From Liolophura sinensis (Eukaryota; Mollusca; Polyplacophora; Chitonida; Chitonidae), in the NCBI RefSeq assembly GCF_032854445.1, contig NC_088307.1, forward strand, positions 20,152,001 to 20,216,000: DNA of 64,000 nt. The letters run 5' to 3'. Shown here one piece after another: positions 41,501-56,500 of the stretch. The notes under the pieces were generated by a model that saw only the letters and a program-made list of their open reading frames with translations, was not told the DNA's origin and did no database searches. A program made the position numbers and the translations under genes. Numbering within the stretch: the first letter of the stretch is position 1; each line of letters opens with the position of its first letter.

Positions 41501-44500
41501 ATTAACGCAGAAGGCGGATGTATGGGTGAATCGCTTTAGCATTGTGAGCACTGTATTCATAAACAAAGAGAGAGAACTCTTAAATCCGAATATATCTGTT
41601 CGCCATGTGACCGTTGTTGTCCAGTGAAAGTTGTCCAGTGGAATAAATTAATTTGTTTGACTGGTGTACTTAAGAATATTTCAATTATCCAACGGCGACC
41701 AGCCTTCTGGTGGGAGGAAACCGGGGAGATCTGGGGGAAACCCACATCCATTCCCTCTTTGCTGGCATCTTCCAACGTACGACCTGAGAGGAAGTCGGGA
41801 TGAGCTGGACTTGAACTCACAGCGATGCATTTGGGTCGTTATGTTGCACCAGCACGCTAACGACTAGGCCAGGGGGCCTCTTGGGATTTACTCCGTAAGA
41901 AAGTGGCAGCTTAGTGTGATTTCAAAGTTATATTTACGGATTTAGAAAGAGACGGTCAGACTGGGTAAGCCACGTGATTAAAACACCGTTCATCAGTTAA
42001 AACAAAAACTCGTACCGAAACCAGAACACTTGGAAATGAGCAACCAGAGGTGAACAGCAAGAGGTAAAGAGCTGGAACCGAGAGGCTGGAGCCAAAGAGT
42101 TAGAACTGAGCTGGTCGAACTGAACAGCTAGAACTGATGATCAAGAGTTGAACAGCTAGAACTGAACAGCTAGAACTGAACAGCTAGGACTGAACAGCTA
42201 GAACTGAACAGCTACAGTTAAACATCAGGAACGCATCGGTTAGAACTAGAGGGTTACAAAGGAGAGCTAAACCTGAGCCAAAGAACTGATTAACTAAAAG
42301 TAAATAGATTAGACGGAAGAGCTAGAACTGATCAACCAGAACTGACTAGATACATTGTAGAACAGAAGAGCTAGAACTGACTAGTTAAATCAGAAGAGGT
42401 GGAACTGATCAACTAGAACTGACTAACTAGAAGAGAAGAGCTAGGACTAATCAAATAGAACTGACTAGCTAGAAGTGATCAACTAAAACTGATTAACTAG
42501 AAGAATGGAGTAGCTCGGACTGATGAACAAGACCTGACTGACTAGAAGAAAAGAGCTAGAACTGATCACTGAAGGGCTAGAACTGAGATCTTGACCTGAA
42601 CCGAAGAGCTGATACTGAACAGCTAGTACTTAAGCATGAACAGTCACAAGTGAACATCAAGAAATGAACAGCTAGACTCGAACAGCCGGAACTAAACTGG
42701 AGACCTAAAACTGATCAGCTAAAAAGGACAAAAGAAGAGTTTGTTCACATGTTAAAACTGAATTCTTCTATCCGTCAGTGAGTCATATCTACAATCCCGA
42801 TGGGGAACCTAACTTACATAAAGTATGTAGATATAGGAGCACTAAAATACAACTACGATAAAATGTTGATGATGAAGAGGTCAATTTGAAATCTGTAGTA
42901 CATCTGTTATTTGTTTATTTGATTGGTGTTTTATGTCGTACTCAAGAATATTTCACTTATACGATGGCGGCCAGCATTATGGTGGGAGGAAACTGGGCAA
43001 AGCATGAGGGAAACCCACAACAATGCGGCGGTAACTGACAGATCTTTCCATGTACGGCCCGAGTGGAGGGCAGCGTGAAGGGGGGGGGGGGGGGGGGGGG
43101 GGAGTTGTTACAAGCTCTCATTGTCAGAAAAATGTCTACTTTCAGGCTAATGTTGAAGTTGTCGATAGCAATGAACGAAAAAAGCGGGGCGTTTATCAAA
43201 GTTGAACTGATTTTTAAGAACTGTTAAAGACATATACAGCTGAAAAGTTAAAATTCCATCAACAAGCAAATCTTGGTTGCTAGTCTGAATAGCTGTAATT
43301 GAACTACTACGGCTGAACAGCCGTAAAGCCAAACAGCTGAACACGTTTCAGGCAGTCAGTCGCTAAAACATTATTTTTAGTTAGGGCCTAACATCTGTTA
43401 TGCAGTAAATAAAAATGAACACCTGTATTTTAATAATCAGAGCTGAACAGTTGTTGATTGAACAACTAGAGCCAAACATTTACATTTGAATAACCAGTGC
43501 CGAACAGCTTTAACTCTTTTACTCTTTAGCTCTTGCATGGGTGTGCCTTCAAAATCTATCCAATATTTGTGTATAAGGAATATTATTTTGAAGATCGGTA
43601 GAACCTAGGGCTTTGCTGTCACGACTTCGAGTTAACGTGTGGAATCTCCGTGGATTAAACAACGTTATTTCTTTGTGACGTCAGAGTTGCTTTTCTTTTG
43701 ATGAGCATTGTACATTTCCAGCTTACAACTCGTGTACACGCATGGGTAGCACTCAAAATGTGGTGCAGTAACCATTTTTAAATTAATATACAAACATCAC
43801 GATCAAACGCCATACTCACATATTATCAAAGCTGAACTTTAATTTCCATATTTACCATGATGTCTCAATGTTTGTTTTTTTTTATCAGGGAATCGTGATT
43901 GAAGATGAAGTCATGGCAAAACCGATAAAACCTCAACCGGTGAGAAATAATTTCCAAGGTCTACCAACTGTGTTAAGTTTTCTTTATGGTTTTTGAATAC
44001 TGTTTTCACTCATTCGCCTAGAACATATCTCGCGCTTTTCCAGCATCATTGAAAACTGTTGATTGTTTATCTTTGCATGAATCCATTCTAATTTCGTACC
44101 TTTAATGCTTTCTTAGATCTTTGCCGGTTTCTGTTAAACGCCGTTTTGGAATTGACTTTGCAGTTATTGACCTGGATTCTCCATAGTGGTTGACCGCTGG
44201 TATACGAATATCTATTTTGACGCATACATCCTATTTTTTTTCTTCTCAAAAAGAAAATAGTTTCTTTCATGATAAAAGTTTTCTCGGCGTTGCTTTAATC
44301 TCCAAAAGTGCTTTTGCTTTCTGGTTCACTTGAGAGTTTGGATCATTAATGATTTCGCCGACTTTTCTTTAAAGAAAGGGGCAGCTAAGTCACTCGTAGG
44401 CTCACTTGACACACGTATGATATAGTCGATTTAGAAAAAAAGAGCTACCATGACAGACTGTGAACGACTTACCAAGCAACTTGAACTGTTGCTTCTGTGT

Positions 44501-47500
44501 AAAGCTTCAAAAGCTGATAATGATGTAAGCCAGCATCACAGTTACATCAAGTATGAACCACCTGTGCATTGTACACAGTAACTATTCTAGATCGCTTTGG
44601 TGGACTAGTGGTTAGAGCGTTGGCCTCGAAGCTGGGAGACCTCAGGATCAAACCCGGGTCGGGTCGTATTAAAAGGCTGTCATGACTGGTGTCTTCGGTA
44701 TTATATTTCAATGGCCGCAGCACTTTGGCGAATGGACTCGCCCTGCCACAGGAAGACACAATAAATGTACACGCACCTAATGTGACGAAAATATTGTTAA
44801 GTACGATGTAAGCATATACATACAGTATTTGTTCTATCATTGTTAAATGCCGCGGACAATTACTGGATATTATTGCGAGAATTTTCTTACTGAAGTATTG
44901 GAACCTCAACAAAACTAATCAAAATAAGGCTTAGTTAACCTCAGAGTTATGTTGTTGTTCAGAATGTGCCTTATTCAGAAAGAAGCGACAAGCTGATGAA
45001 CATGTAAGCCAACGTAAACTCTTAGGATAACAGGTACCATAAAATGAAATTTTATTTCCTACTAAGCTGGTTTCAAAATGATGTATGGACTATATGTTGA
45101 AAAAAGAAACTGTTTTTTTTTTATAGCCAGAGAGCCATATTTTGCCACCATGTTCTGAGAAAAACATCAGTGGGCCTACCCAGCACACTGTTAAAGTGTA
45201 AACCTGATACATGTATCTGACATTTTTTTAGAACATCACCGAGCCTTAAATGATGGAGCAATAGAGGAGAGGCTGGAAATCAAGGGGACACAGATACATG
45301 TTAAATGACACATCCCGTAACACTCATTTTATTCTGCAACACATTTTTGGTGAAACACTATTGAACAATGTTTGCTGGAATTTAGTACATTCAAAAAAAA
45401 AATAATGTTCTAACTTTATCAGAAAGCCTCCTCTCTGATGCTAGAATTAGTATTATATAATTATAATATAATCCTGTGCCATATTCAACATACATTTAGC
45501 ATTATGTTAGTATAATACAGTCTTTATGTTTTCATAACAGCATACATGTCGTTTATTTAATATTTATTTACTTTATTGATTGGTGTTTTATGCCGTCCTC
45601 AAGAATATTTAAATGGTGGGAGGAAACCGGGCAGAGCCCGGGAGAAACCCAGGACCATCCACAGGTTGGAACGACTATCCACAAGTTGCTGGAAGGAGAG
45701 GAAGCCAACATGAGCTGAACTTAGAACTTACACCGACCGCATTGGTGAGAGGCTGCTGTATCATTACGCTGCGCTAGCGCGCTAACCAACTGAGCCCATG
45801 GAGAGTACAGAATACATCCTAGCCTCACCTAGACAGCAGACTTTCAGTTAAAGTGTTCTGTGAAATAGCCTTCACCGGTATAAGAATGAACAGTAACGCT
45901 GTCACGAGAAGAGGTAGTGAGACATTGGATGTGGTGGATCCATCCATATATGTACGTGACAAGTGCTGGTCAGCAATGTGTACGGGCGTTTGGTAAAGTG
46001 TGTTGAACATGTAGTTCCGGTTACACAGGACTAAATGGATATAATCTCTGCTTCTAGAAGACGCCATCAGAAATGGCCGATTTTAACGATGGATACCAAT
46101 TTTGCCTTACATAGCCTTTTTATTACTGACGAACAGATCGTTTTACGAAGAAATGGTGAAATGGCTTGACTTAACATAGAGAAAAAACAATGAATTGTAA
46201 AAAAAAACCTTTTCTAATAGCCGTTGCTCTAGGGTGTGGCTTGAACATTTTATGATGAATTAAATTATTGTGTGGGAAAAGTTGTCTTTTGTCAGATAGG
46301 CTTTACCTTTCCGCATTTGAAATAATTGAACTGTTTTTTTGATATGTATCTTGAAGTGAAGATAATGAATTACCCAAACACTTTGAGGGTCTGGAAAGTT
46401 CAGATTTTAATGGTTTGAAAATGTCTGCATCACTTTCTCTATGATTTCTTCCCAGAATCATATCATTGTCGAGGATGTTGTGGCTTTCAGAAAGAAAAGA
46501 GAAAATGAGGTGAGATCAATTGTATTCCCATTACAAATGGTACTTTATATTTACCTAAATGTTACCTAAAGAGTCCAGTCTCATTATACTGTGACTGGGG
46601 GAAGTGTCCTGTCTGGTGTCAGTTTACTGTGACTTGGGGTATACAGACTGGTTGTCATATACTGTGGCTGGATGGAGTGTCATGTCTGGTGTTGGTTTAC
46701 TGTGACGTGGGAGTCTACTGTCATGTGTCAGAAGAATGTGTCCTGTCTGATGTCAGTATACTAAAAACTAGGCAGAGTGCCCTGTCAGGTGTTTATATAT
46801 CTCAGTACATGTATCCCAAAACTTGGCATGGTGTCTTCATACACATGTACTATCCAGATAAATCAACGCTCGTTAGAGCCCAGTTATCTACTGTGCATTT
46901 TAGTGTAGTTCTGTACATCATCTTTTTGGACCAGTATTTCAAAGATTACCATCATCGTCACCATTGCACGATTATTTTATGCACAGAAACCTTCCATTGT
47001 AAAAAATGATTCACTTTGTAAGAAAGTAGAATCTTTATTTTACTGCCAAATTATTTCTCTACTTTATTGTGATATTTATTTTAAAATGTTTATCAAAATT
47101 GAACTGATTGTGAACAACTAAAAATAGCTGCAATCTAAGCTACAATACGTGAATAACAACCAGACCTGACTGACTGATAAACAGCCGTAATGAAATAACT
47201 AGAGGTGACTTGCCATTGATGAACAGCTGTAATAAAATGCAAGAGCTGAGCGGCTGTAATGAAACAATTAGAGGTGTAGAGGTGAACCGCAAGAGGTGAC
47301 CGGATGTACTGGAACAGCTAGAGGTGTAGAGGTGAACTGCAAGAGCTGAGTGACTGTAATGGAACAACTAGAGGTGGTAGAGGTGAACCGCAAGAGCGAG
47401 GTGGCTGTACTGGAACAGTTAAAGGTATAGAGGTGAACTCCATGAGCTGAACGACTGTAATGGAACAACTAGAGTTGTAGAGGTGAATTGTTGGAGCTGA

Positions 47501-50500
47501 GTGGCTGTAATGGAACAACCAAAGGTGTAGAGGTGAATTGCTGGAGTTGAGCGGCTGTAATGGAACAACTAGAGGTGTAGAGGTGAATTACAAGAGCTGG
47601 GCGGTTGTAATGAAACAACTAGATGTGTAGAGATGAATTGCAAGAGCTGAGCGACTGTAATGGAGCAACCATAGGTGTATAGGTGAACTGCAAGAGCTGG
47701 AGCTGAGTGGCTGTAATGGAACATCTAGAGGTGTAGCGCTGAACTACAAGAGCTGAACAGCTGGGCCTGAACAATCAGAGGTGTAGAGATGACCTGCAAG
47801 AGCTGAGTGGCCGTACTGGAAAAATTAGATGTGTAGAGATGTGCTGCAAGAACTGAGTGGCTGTAATTGAACAACTAGAGGTGTAGAGGTGAATTGCTCG
47901 AGCTGAGCGACTGTAATGGACAGCCAGAGGTGTAGAGGTGAACTGCAAGAGTTGAGCGGCTGTAATGGAACAACTATAGGTGTAGAGGTGAACTACAAAA
48001 GCTGGGCGACTGTAATGGAACAATTAGAGGTATAGAGGTGAACTGCAAGAGTTGAGCGGCTGTAATGGAACAACTATAGGTATAGAGATGAACTGCATGA
48101 GCTAAGCTACTGTAATGGAACAACTAGAGGTGTAGAGGTGAATTACAAGAGCTGGGCGACTGTAATGGAACAACTAGAGTTGTAGAGGTGAAATGCAAGA
48201 GTTGAGCGGCTGTAATTGAACAACTATAGGTGTAGAGGTGAACTACAAAAGCTGGGCGACTGTAATGGAACAATTAGAGGTATAGAGGTGAACTGCAAGA
48301 GTTGAGCGGCTGTAATGGAACAACTATAGGTATAGAGATGAACTGCATGAGATAAGCTACTGTAATGGAACAACTAGAGGTGTATAGGTGAATTACAAGA
48401 GCTGGGCGACTGTAATGGAACAACTAGAGTTGTAGAGGTCAAATGCAAGCGCTAAGCGACTGTAATGGAACAACCAGAGGTGTAGAGGTGAACTGCAAGA
48501 GCTGGGCATCTGTACTGGAACAGTTAAAGGTATAGAGGTGAACTCCATGAGCTGAACGACTGTAATGGAACAACTGGAGTTGTAGAGGTGAATTGTTGGA
48601 GCTGAGTGGCTGTAATTGAAAAATTAGATGTGTAGAGATGAGCTGCAAGAGCTGAGTGGCTGTAATGGAACAAGTAGAGGTGTAGAGGTGAATTGCTGGA
48701 GCTGAGCAACTGTAATAGAACAACTAAAGGTGTAGAGGTGAACTGCAAGAGTTGACCGGCTGTAGTGGAACAACTAGAGGTGTAGACATGAATTGATCGA
48801 GTTGAATAGTTGTAATGGAACAATTAGAGGTGTAGAGGTGAAATGCTGGAGCTGAGTGGCTGTAATGGAACAACTAGAAGTATACTGGTGAACTGAAAGA
48901 GCTGAGCGGCTATAATTGAAGAACTAGGGCTGTAGTTTGTGAACTGCAAGAGCCGAGCGACTGTAATGGAACAACAAGAGTTGTAGAACTGAATTAAAAG
49001 AGCTGGGCGGCTGTAATGGAACAACCAAAGGTGTAGAGGTGAATAGCTGGAGCTGAGTGGCTGTAATGGAACAACTAGAGGTGTAGAGATGAACTGCAAG
49101 AGCTGAGCGACTGTAATGGAACAACTATGGTGTAAAGATGAACTGCAAGAGATGAGGGACTGTAATGGAACAACCAAAGGTGTAGAGATGAATTGCTGGA
49201 GCCGAGTGGCTGTAATGGAACAACTAGAGGTGTAGAGGTGAATTGCTGGAGCTGAGTGGCTGTAATGGAACAACTAGAGGTGTAGAGGTGAACTGCAAGA
49301 GCTGAGCGACTGTATTGGAACAACTAGAGGTGTAGAGGTGAATTGCTCGAGCTGAGTGTTTGTAGTGGAACAACCAAAAGTGTAAAGGTGAATTACAAGA
49401 GCTGAGCGGCTGTAAACACTAAAGTAACAAATCAACCAATGTAGGTGAAAGCTAACAAAAAGCTCATGGTTGATGTAAACTACCCCATGGAGCAAAAAGT
49501 GTTAAAGTTCAGGCCGCCAGTGAATAAATTAATATCCAAAGTCAAAATCCCCCAAATTATTAAATACAAGTCATTAAAGCAAATTTTGTGTGATATAAAT
49601 TAACACCTCTGAAAAAATACAAAATTAAACATATATTGATGAAAAATTGAGATCTACTTTTTTCTGAACGGCCGATGTGGTTAAACATAATGCAAGAAAA
49701 AGAGTTAGAAAAGTAGTAGCTGAAAAAAAAGACAAAAAAAGCAAAGAAGAAAAAAAATGGACGTCATTAAGATTTCTACTTTCAGGCTAGGGTGAGTCAC
49801 TCGTCAATGATACAATTGTTTTGGAAACATCCTTCTCGGGTAGTTTTCTACTTCACAACTGTGTCTGATTTCACTCAATCTGGGGCTGTTGGAAGTATAT
49901 TCGCCATGTTGAAATTAGATCGTCAAGTTGAATATAGGAACAGTTATGAACAGCAATGAAAGCGCAACTGAGACATATTTGATCATAGACAACTTATAAT
50001 CTGGCATGATACACGATTTCGATACGGATTTCATTTATTTACCCAGAACATTTCTTTGCAATATCACTGAAATCTGTTAACTGAATCTCTTTCCATATGG
50101 CTATCTTAATTTGGTACTTGATATATCGTCTTACTTCTTCGGTGGGGGGGAAATTCGTTAACATTATTCAGATGTTTTCTATGTCGTTATGTTGATATAG
50201 GTCTACTTGCACGTGACTAACCTTGTCATATAAAATATAATTGGATTATCAATATAATTGGATTGATATTTTGGAGAATAAGAACGCAGTCTGTAATGCA
50301 TTGTTGGGGTCGTAGTATTTCTTTTGCATTTCTGTTTGTCTAGTCTTTTCTGCCCAGTTTTTCTCCCACCATAATACGCAAAATACCAATCAAAAAATCA
50401 ATATACATGTAGGTTGTCCATCTATCCATTTCTAGTCAGGTCTCCTGTTCATCACTATCCCCTATACTAGGTCTGTTAATTACTGGCTCTCTGTTCCAGA

Positions 50501-53500
50501 AATGTATTTTCCTAAATAAAATGCTATAGAATCTATACATACATGGTCCAGGTTTTCATCCATCAATAATAGGAAACTTTGACCTTGCAACGCAAAATAA
50601 GAAATTCTAAGGTACTTTGTCTTCGAGGAAAATCACCACTCGTCTGTTAAATTGGATAACTTACCTTCTTAAAAGGAATTTAATAGTATCAATGAGATAT
50701 GAAATATGTTTCACGTGTTTCCATTCCAAGAGACAAAGAATGCTGAGGCGTAATAAAGAAAATGGGCTGTCCGTTGGATAAAATTAATAATCATTTTTAT
50801 GTTTAATGAACCATCAGCTTTTCTTTCAGGAAAAGGAGGAGGGTATTATTTCTGATGACATTATCGGCTTCAGAAGAAAAAGAGCAGACAAAGTTAGTCC
50901 TGAGAATAAGTTTTAACACATTTCACGGTCGTAACTTCAATTTCAGAATATGCTAAAAGTCAACTTTTTAGGTCTAAAAATTTGTTTTCACGGCTATCGT
51001 CAGCACAGCAGGTTACTTAAATTAAGGACTCACCACGGGGAAGCGGGGGGGGGGGGAGGGTAGCTGATAAAATTGTAGTTCAGATCCATTTTTACGCCCC
51101 AATAAGAGAAGCTGAGCAACTTTATATGTAGTTTAGTAGTTTAGATATTAGGCCATATCATATACTAAGTCTCAAGAAATAAAAACGATTCCTTTCAGGT
51201 ATTCTTCAACATTACTACCGGCACCTTGTTTGACTAATTTTTCTGAAAGGTATCAACATCCTAAACTGTTTTTGCCTTCTCAAATGTCGCGTGCTGGATT
51301 TTGTTTTCAGAAGGCAGAGAATGAAATCATTATCGAAGAACTTGGCGGATTGAGAAAAAGAAGAGAAGATAAGGTAAATGTACTAATTTTTGTGTTATTG
51401 GTCATCAATATTCTTTAATATTTCAGAGTTCGTGTAATAAAAACAAGGGGTAGATTTTTATGACCAGATTTTGACATATATTTTCACGTTGTCATGACGA
51501 TTATGACGTCGCAAAGTTTTAACCTTTTACCTGTAAAGGTTGTATGCCACAATACATTGCGTGCTTGTCGAATTTTACCTCCGATGATCACACAATCTTT
51601 GACTTCCATCATGCCAGAGTTGCTCTATCGATGATAATGATGGCTTTAGAAAGAGACGAACGGAATAGGTTTATTTATTTATTTGATTGGTGTTTTACGC
51701 CGTACTCAAGAATATTTCACTTATACGACGGCGGCCAGCATTATGGTGGATGGAAACCGGGCAGAGCCCGGGGGAAACCCACGACCATCCGCAGGTTGCT
51801 TGCAGACCAACGGAATAGGTGTTACGTGAATAAAACACGGCTTACGCTAGAACGGAACAGGCCTGAACAACAATGACTGATCAGCCAAACCTGTACAGCA
51901 AGAACTGAACAGCCAGGCCTGAACAACAAGGACTGATCAGCCAAACCTGTACAGCAAGAACTGAACAGCCAGATCTGTACAGCTAGAACTGAACAGCCAG
52001 ATCTGTACAGCAAGAACAGATCAGCCAGATCTGTACAGCAAGAACTGATCAGTCAAACCTGTACAGCAAGAACTGGTCAAACAAGCCTGAACAACAAGGA
52101 CTGATCGGCCAAACCTGTACAGCAAGAATTGAACAGCCAGATCTGTACAGCTAGAACTGAACAGCCAGATCTGTACAGCAAGAACTGGTCAGCCAGGCCT
52201 GAACAACAAGGACTGATCAGCCAAACCTGTAAAGCAAGAACTGAACAGCCAGATCTGTAAAGCAAGAACTGAATAGCCAGATCTATACAGCAAGAACTGA
52301 TCAGCCAGATCTGTACAGCAAGAGCTGATCAGCCAGATCTGTACAGCAAGAACTGATCAGCCAGATCTGTACAGCAAGAACTGATCAGCCAGATCTGTAC
52401 AGCAAGAACTGATCAGCCAGATCTGTACAGCAAGAACTGATCAGCCAGATCTGTACAGCAAGAACTGAATAGCCAGATCTGTACAGCAAGAACTGAATAG
52501 CCAGATATGTACAGCAAGAACAGATCAGTCAAACCTGTACAGCAAGAACTGATCAGCCACACCTGAACAGTGAGAATTTAAAAAAAAATCAGCTTGAAAG
52601 CCAGAACCAAACGGAAGAACTAAAATTGACAGTTAAAAGCGAACAAAAGATCAGTTTATTTACAGAGTTACAAACGTCGGGTGAATCCTGAATCTTTGAA
52701 TTTATGGAATAAGTTGAGTTGTACCTTAAGTTCCGGTTATTCCCAACTTTACATCAAGAATCCTATTGGTCAATAAAATATGTACATATAGGAGCCTTTC
52801 AGTAAATGCTGTGAAATACAAGTGTAAAACATGATTTATTGATTTGATTAGTGTTTTACACCGTATACTCAAGAATATTATTTTTTACGACGACAGCCAG
52901 CATTATGGTGGTAGGAAATCAGACAGGCTGCAAATAGTTATATATGTTTTTTTTTACTACTTGTAGGCGTTAATAATCAAAGTTTAAATAGTTTTAAATG
53001 ATTAGAAAAGACACATACACAACAATTAAAGATGGATTGCTAATGCTGAACAGTGGTAAATGGAACAACCGTAAGCCACCCTTCAAACAAAATGGACGTT
53101 GCAGGTCAATAATCGCCCGGCCAATTCCCAGAATGACGTTCTCAGAAAAACACAAACACCCAAAGAACTGAAAAAGTATCTAAATTACAAAATTACAAAG
53201 AGAAGCATGAATGAAAAGAAAAATAATTTCAACGAGAAGCAGTCTAGAGTTTTCAGTGATGTTAGAGAGACAAGGTATGCACTACGCGAATGAGTAGTAG
53301 AATCAGTATTAAAACCGGGTAACATACCTTGTTCATCAGGATAACATCCGAGGAACTAGGTTTTATCTGTAAATTGTGTTAATTTACATGTGTTAATGTG
53401 TATACAGGAGCCCCAATCTGAAGCTGACAAGCTTAGATTGCTTACGTGCAAGGCAGTGTGTTTCTGGCCAGCGAACGACTGGTTTCTTGCATGCCTCTGT

Positions 53501-56500
53501 CTTTGGGGGCTAGTGTTGGACGTTGTTTTGGAAATGGATCTTGCGATCATCGACTTGGAACGCCCTTTACGGACTACGAATGGTATACGAATGTCGAACA
53601 TGACGCTTATATTTATAACGGTTCACTCAATCCAATCAACTTTAAATTTCAGAACACCAGGGCTATATTTGGCGAAGACCTTGACGGCATCAGGAAGAGA
53701 CGATCAGTCAAGGTAAGTCACGTAAGTCAAGGTAATAGCTTGTCCATGAGTTAAACAGCGTGAATTGAGCAGCTTAAGACTTAAGTCATTAATTGTAAGC
53801 CATTATAAAGCCAAACTCAAACAGGAAAGAGCCCAAATTGTGCTTATTATATTGTTCTGCAGTAAAGCATCAGTGCGCAAATTCTTAGGTTTCTAGAGCA
53901 AAGTATTTTTTATTTGTGGCTTTGATCAGCCATAGTGCATAACATAGAACGGAATTGCTAGAGCGGAACAGCTACCAGATCTGAACTATACCTAAAGACA
54001 CTACAAGTATTAACAACGCATGACATGTACTTATAGAAACACACGCAAAAATGTGCAAACGTTCTTATTTTGAACGCAGACGTTTTATCAATAAACGTGT
54101 TACATGTATATGATGAGGCTGTACACGCAAACATTTTTGTTAAGCTACAAGCTAACATCTTTTTTATACCATTGGCATTTTCAGTGAATTATTTCCGCGT
54201 TATCTCTAAAATATTGGTGTTTTACAGAAAACATGTGATATGTCTACTGGAGTGTTAAATGGCCGTTTGTATTTTAACATGTATATGCCTATCAGTTTTT
54301 GATGTGTACGGGGAGTTGAACAGCTAGTGCAGAGCAGTTAGAACGGAATAACCAGAGTTGATCAACTAAAACTGAACAAATAGAACGGAATAACTAGTGT
54401 CCCACGTCTTAACCGATAAATTAAAAGTTGGTAACTATAGCTCAACAACTAGAACTAAAGAATTGAAGATAAAACAACAGAAACCTAGCAACCGGAACTG
54501 AATAGCTAGAGTTGAAAGATGTAGAACCGATCTTCTGGAGCCGAACAGTTTACATTGGTCATTTAAAACTGAACGGCTAAACTAAGCTGTCAGAACTGTG
54601 CTTAGAAATGCGCAGTGCAGATGTCCTATCAACAGAATTGTACAGTTAGAACTGATCAAATGTAACCGAAGAGTTAAATTAAGCAGTTAGAATCGCACAG
54701 TAAGCTAGTTAGATGATTGAAGTACACTGGCGTAACAAAGCCCAGGGATCTACTCCATCTTACCTTTGCTAAAAGCAAGGAAGGCTGGTGTTATTTGCAT
54801 AAATCACGTTAAAAAAAACAAGAAAAAAACAAAAAACAAAACGAAAAGTGGCTATGGTCAGACACCTATGTTTTGACCATATTAGCTCCGTGACCCACGC
54901 GTTTCGTCTTGTATTGCTTTTGGAGAGAGAAATTCTTTATAAGTTTAATTCTCAAGACTTAGAGAATAAGATGACCGCTGACCCTTAAAATGAAGAACAT
55001 TTTGTTACTGTTGACTTCTTCTTAATTCTGTTTTCAAGACTTTCTAACTTACCAAATACATATATTTTTATGGTACCATTCTACCACTTGTTTCTTACGT
55101 TCGCTGACTTCCGGAGTACGGTTTTGGATGCGAAATGCGGCTATTGAAGAGAAGAATTGGTGACTTACACAGTGTAATTTTTTTCCGAACTGATAAATTC
55201 TTCTGAAAGCTTGGTGACTGACAGAATATGATCTTTGGGTCTTAGATTCTCAGCTTCACACTAAAAGAAACAAAGGACCGGAGTCAGCCACATCTTCGTG
55301 TAAGAAAGTTATGACATAACCATTTCAGCCTAATCATTTAGTGCTTTGGTGATTAACATTTATCCTTATAGTCTCAACTAATTTTCAGCATGTCAAGGAA
55401 AATATAATCGTCGAAGACTTCATCGAAACAAGAACCAATCCAGCCACTAACGTAGATCACATGATTTTCTGTTAACCAATAATAATAATGATTAACGACG
55501 CTCAGGTCGAAATCTCAGGTTTTGAATGGTGTAAGTCTAAACAGGCATTCGTATGCCAACCGTTAATCAAAATGGACGTCCCAGGTCAACAATAACAATT
55601 CCGATTTCCAAAACGACGTACAACACAAAACGTCAATGATAGCAATTTAAATTCCTCAAACCGCTAAGTAACTAATAAAGTATTTAAAGCACTAAATTTG
55701 AAGGGAATCACGCAAATAAAAGCAGTCATCAATTTTCACCGATGTTGGAAAGTCAAAAGGAATGTTCTACGCTGAAAACAGTATTCAAATCGTTTATCAT
55801 GCTAGCATATAAGTTATCTACAATAAAATACATATCTCACATACGCTTTGATTGCAACTTTATAAACTGACGCCAAAAGAAAGTTTACAAAGAGTTCAAA
55901 TCAATTTATTTTACCAAAGCAAAAAACAGGATGATGAAGTTTAATATATTGAAAAGCCCAATGACTTTAGATATTGAAAGCCTTGAGTAAGAACGGACAA
56001 AGCAGCCCTCAAATCATTTTACAAGTGAACAAACAGAGCATGGGTAGAAAAATAGCCATTCCACCCTGGTTAACAATGGACAGAGTATACAAAAAGTTGA
56101 TTATTTTTAAAACCATTCAACATCAAAACCAATCAATATCGCGTGTGGCCACCCCTTGTTTCAATGAATGCAAAAACTCTCCGACGCATAGAAAGAGTCA
56201 GTCGTCTCATGAGATGACGTGGGATTGGAGAGCGAACGCCAGTTCTTGTCGGTTGGCCGCAAAGTGTGACCGTTGTCTTACTTGACGACCCATGATATCC
56301 CAAAGGTGTTCTATGGGGGACATATCTGGGGAACGTGCAAGACGCTGACGGCCTTGGCGTCCAGGAGGTTCTGCACAACTCGAGCTGTGTGGCGTTTGTC
56401 ATGCTGGTACAGGACGCCACGTCGCTGCTGTTGAAGGAATAGCAGGAAAACAGGACGTATAATTTCATCCACATAACATTGAGCTGTTAGGTTCCCGTAG

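Noticed and set aside
44588-44662. A tRNA gene
   Set aside because: Boxes A and B are good, but I could not assemble a full cloverleaf with a clear anticodon and 3' end, and a non-tRNA body follows. SINE is more likely.
47140-49495. Minus-strand frames with HSRSA/SSPLHL repeats
   Set aside because: They follow the 50-bp minisatellite and overlap each other in different frames.
51822-52265. Minus-strand frames with Cys-Cys-Ser repeats resembling a small secreted Cys-rich protein
   Set aside because: The 28-bp array makes them; no intact start or signal peptide and strong shift between frames.
53390-53754. Two overlapping open frames of about 105 codons around the 53653 exon
   Set aside because: Only the part between the splice sites fits the family; the upstream extension has no similarity to other modules.
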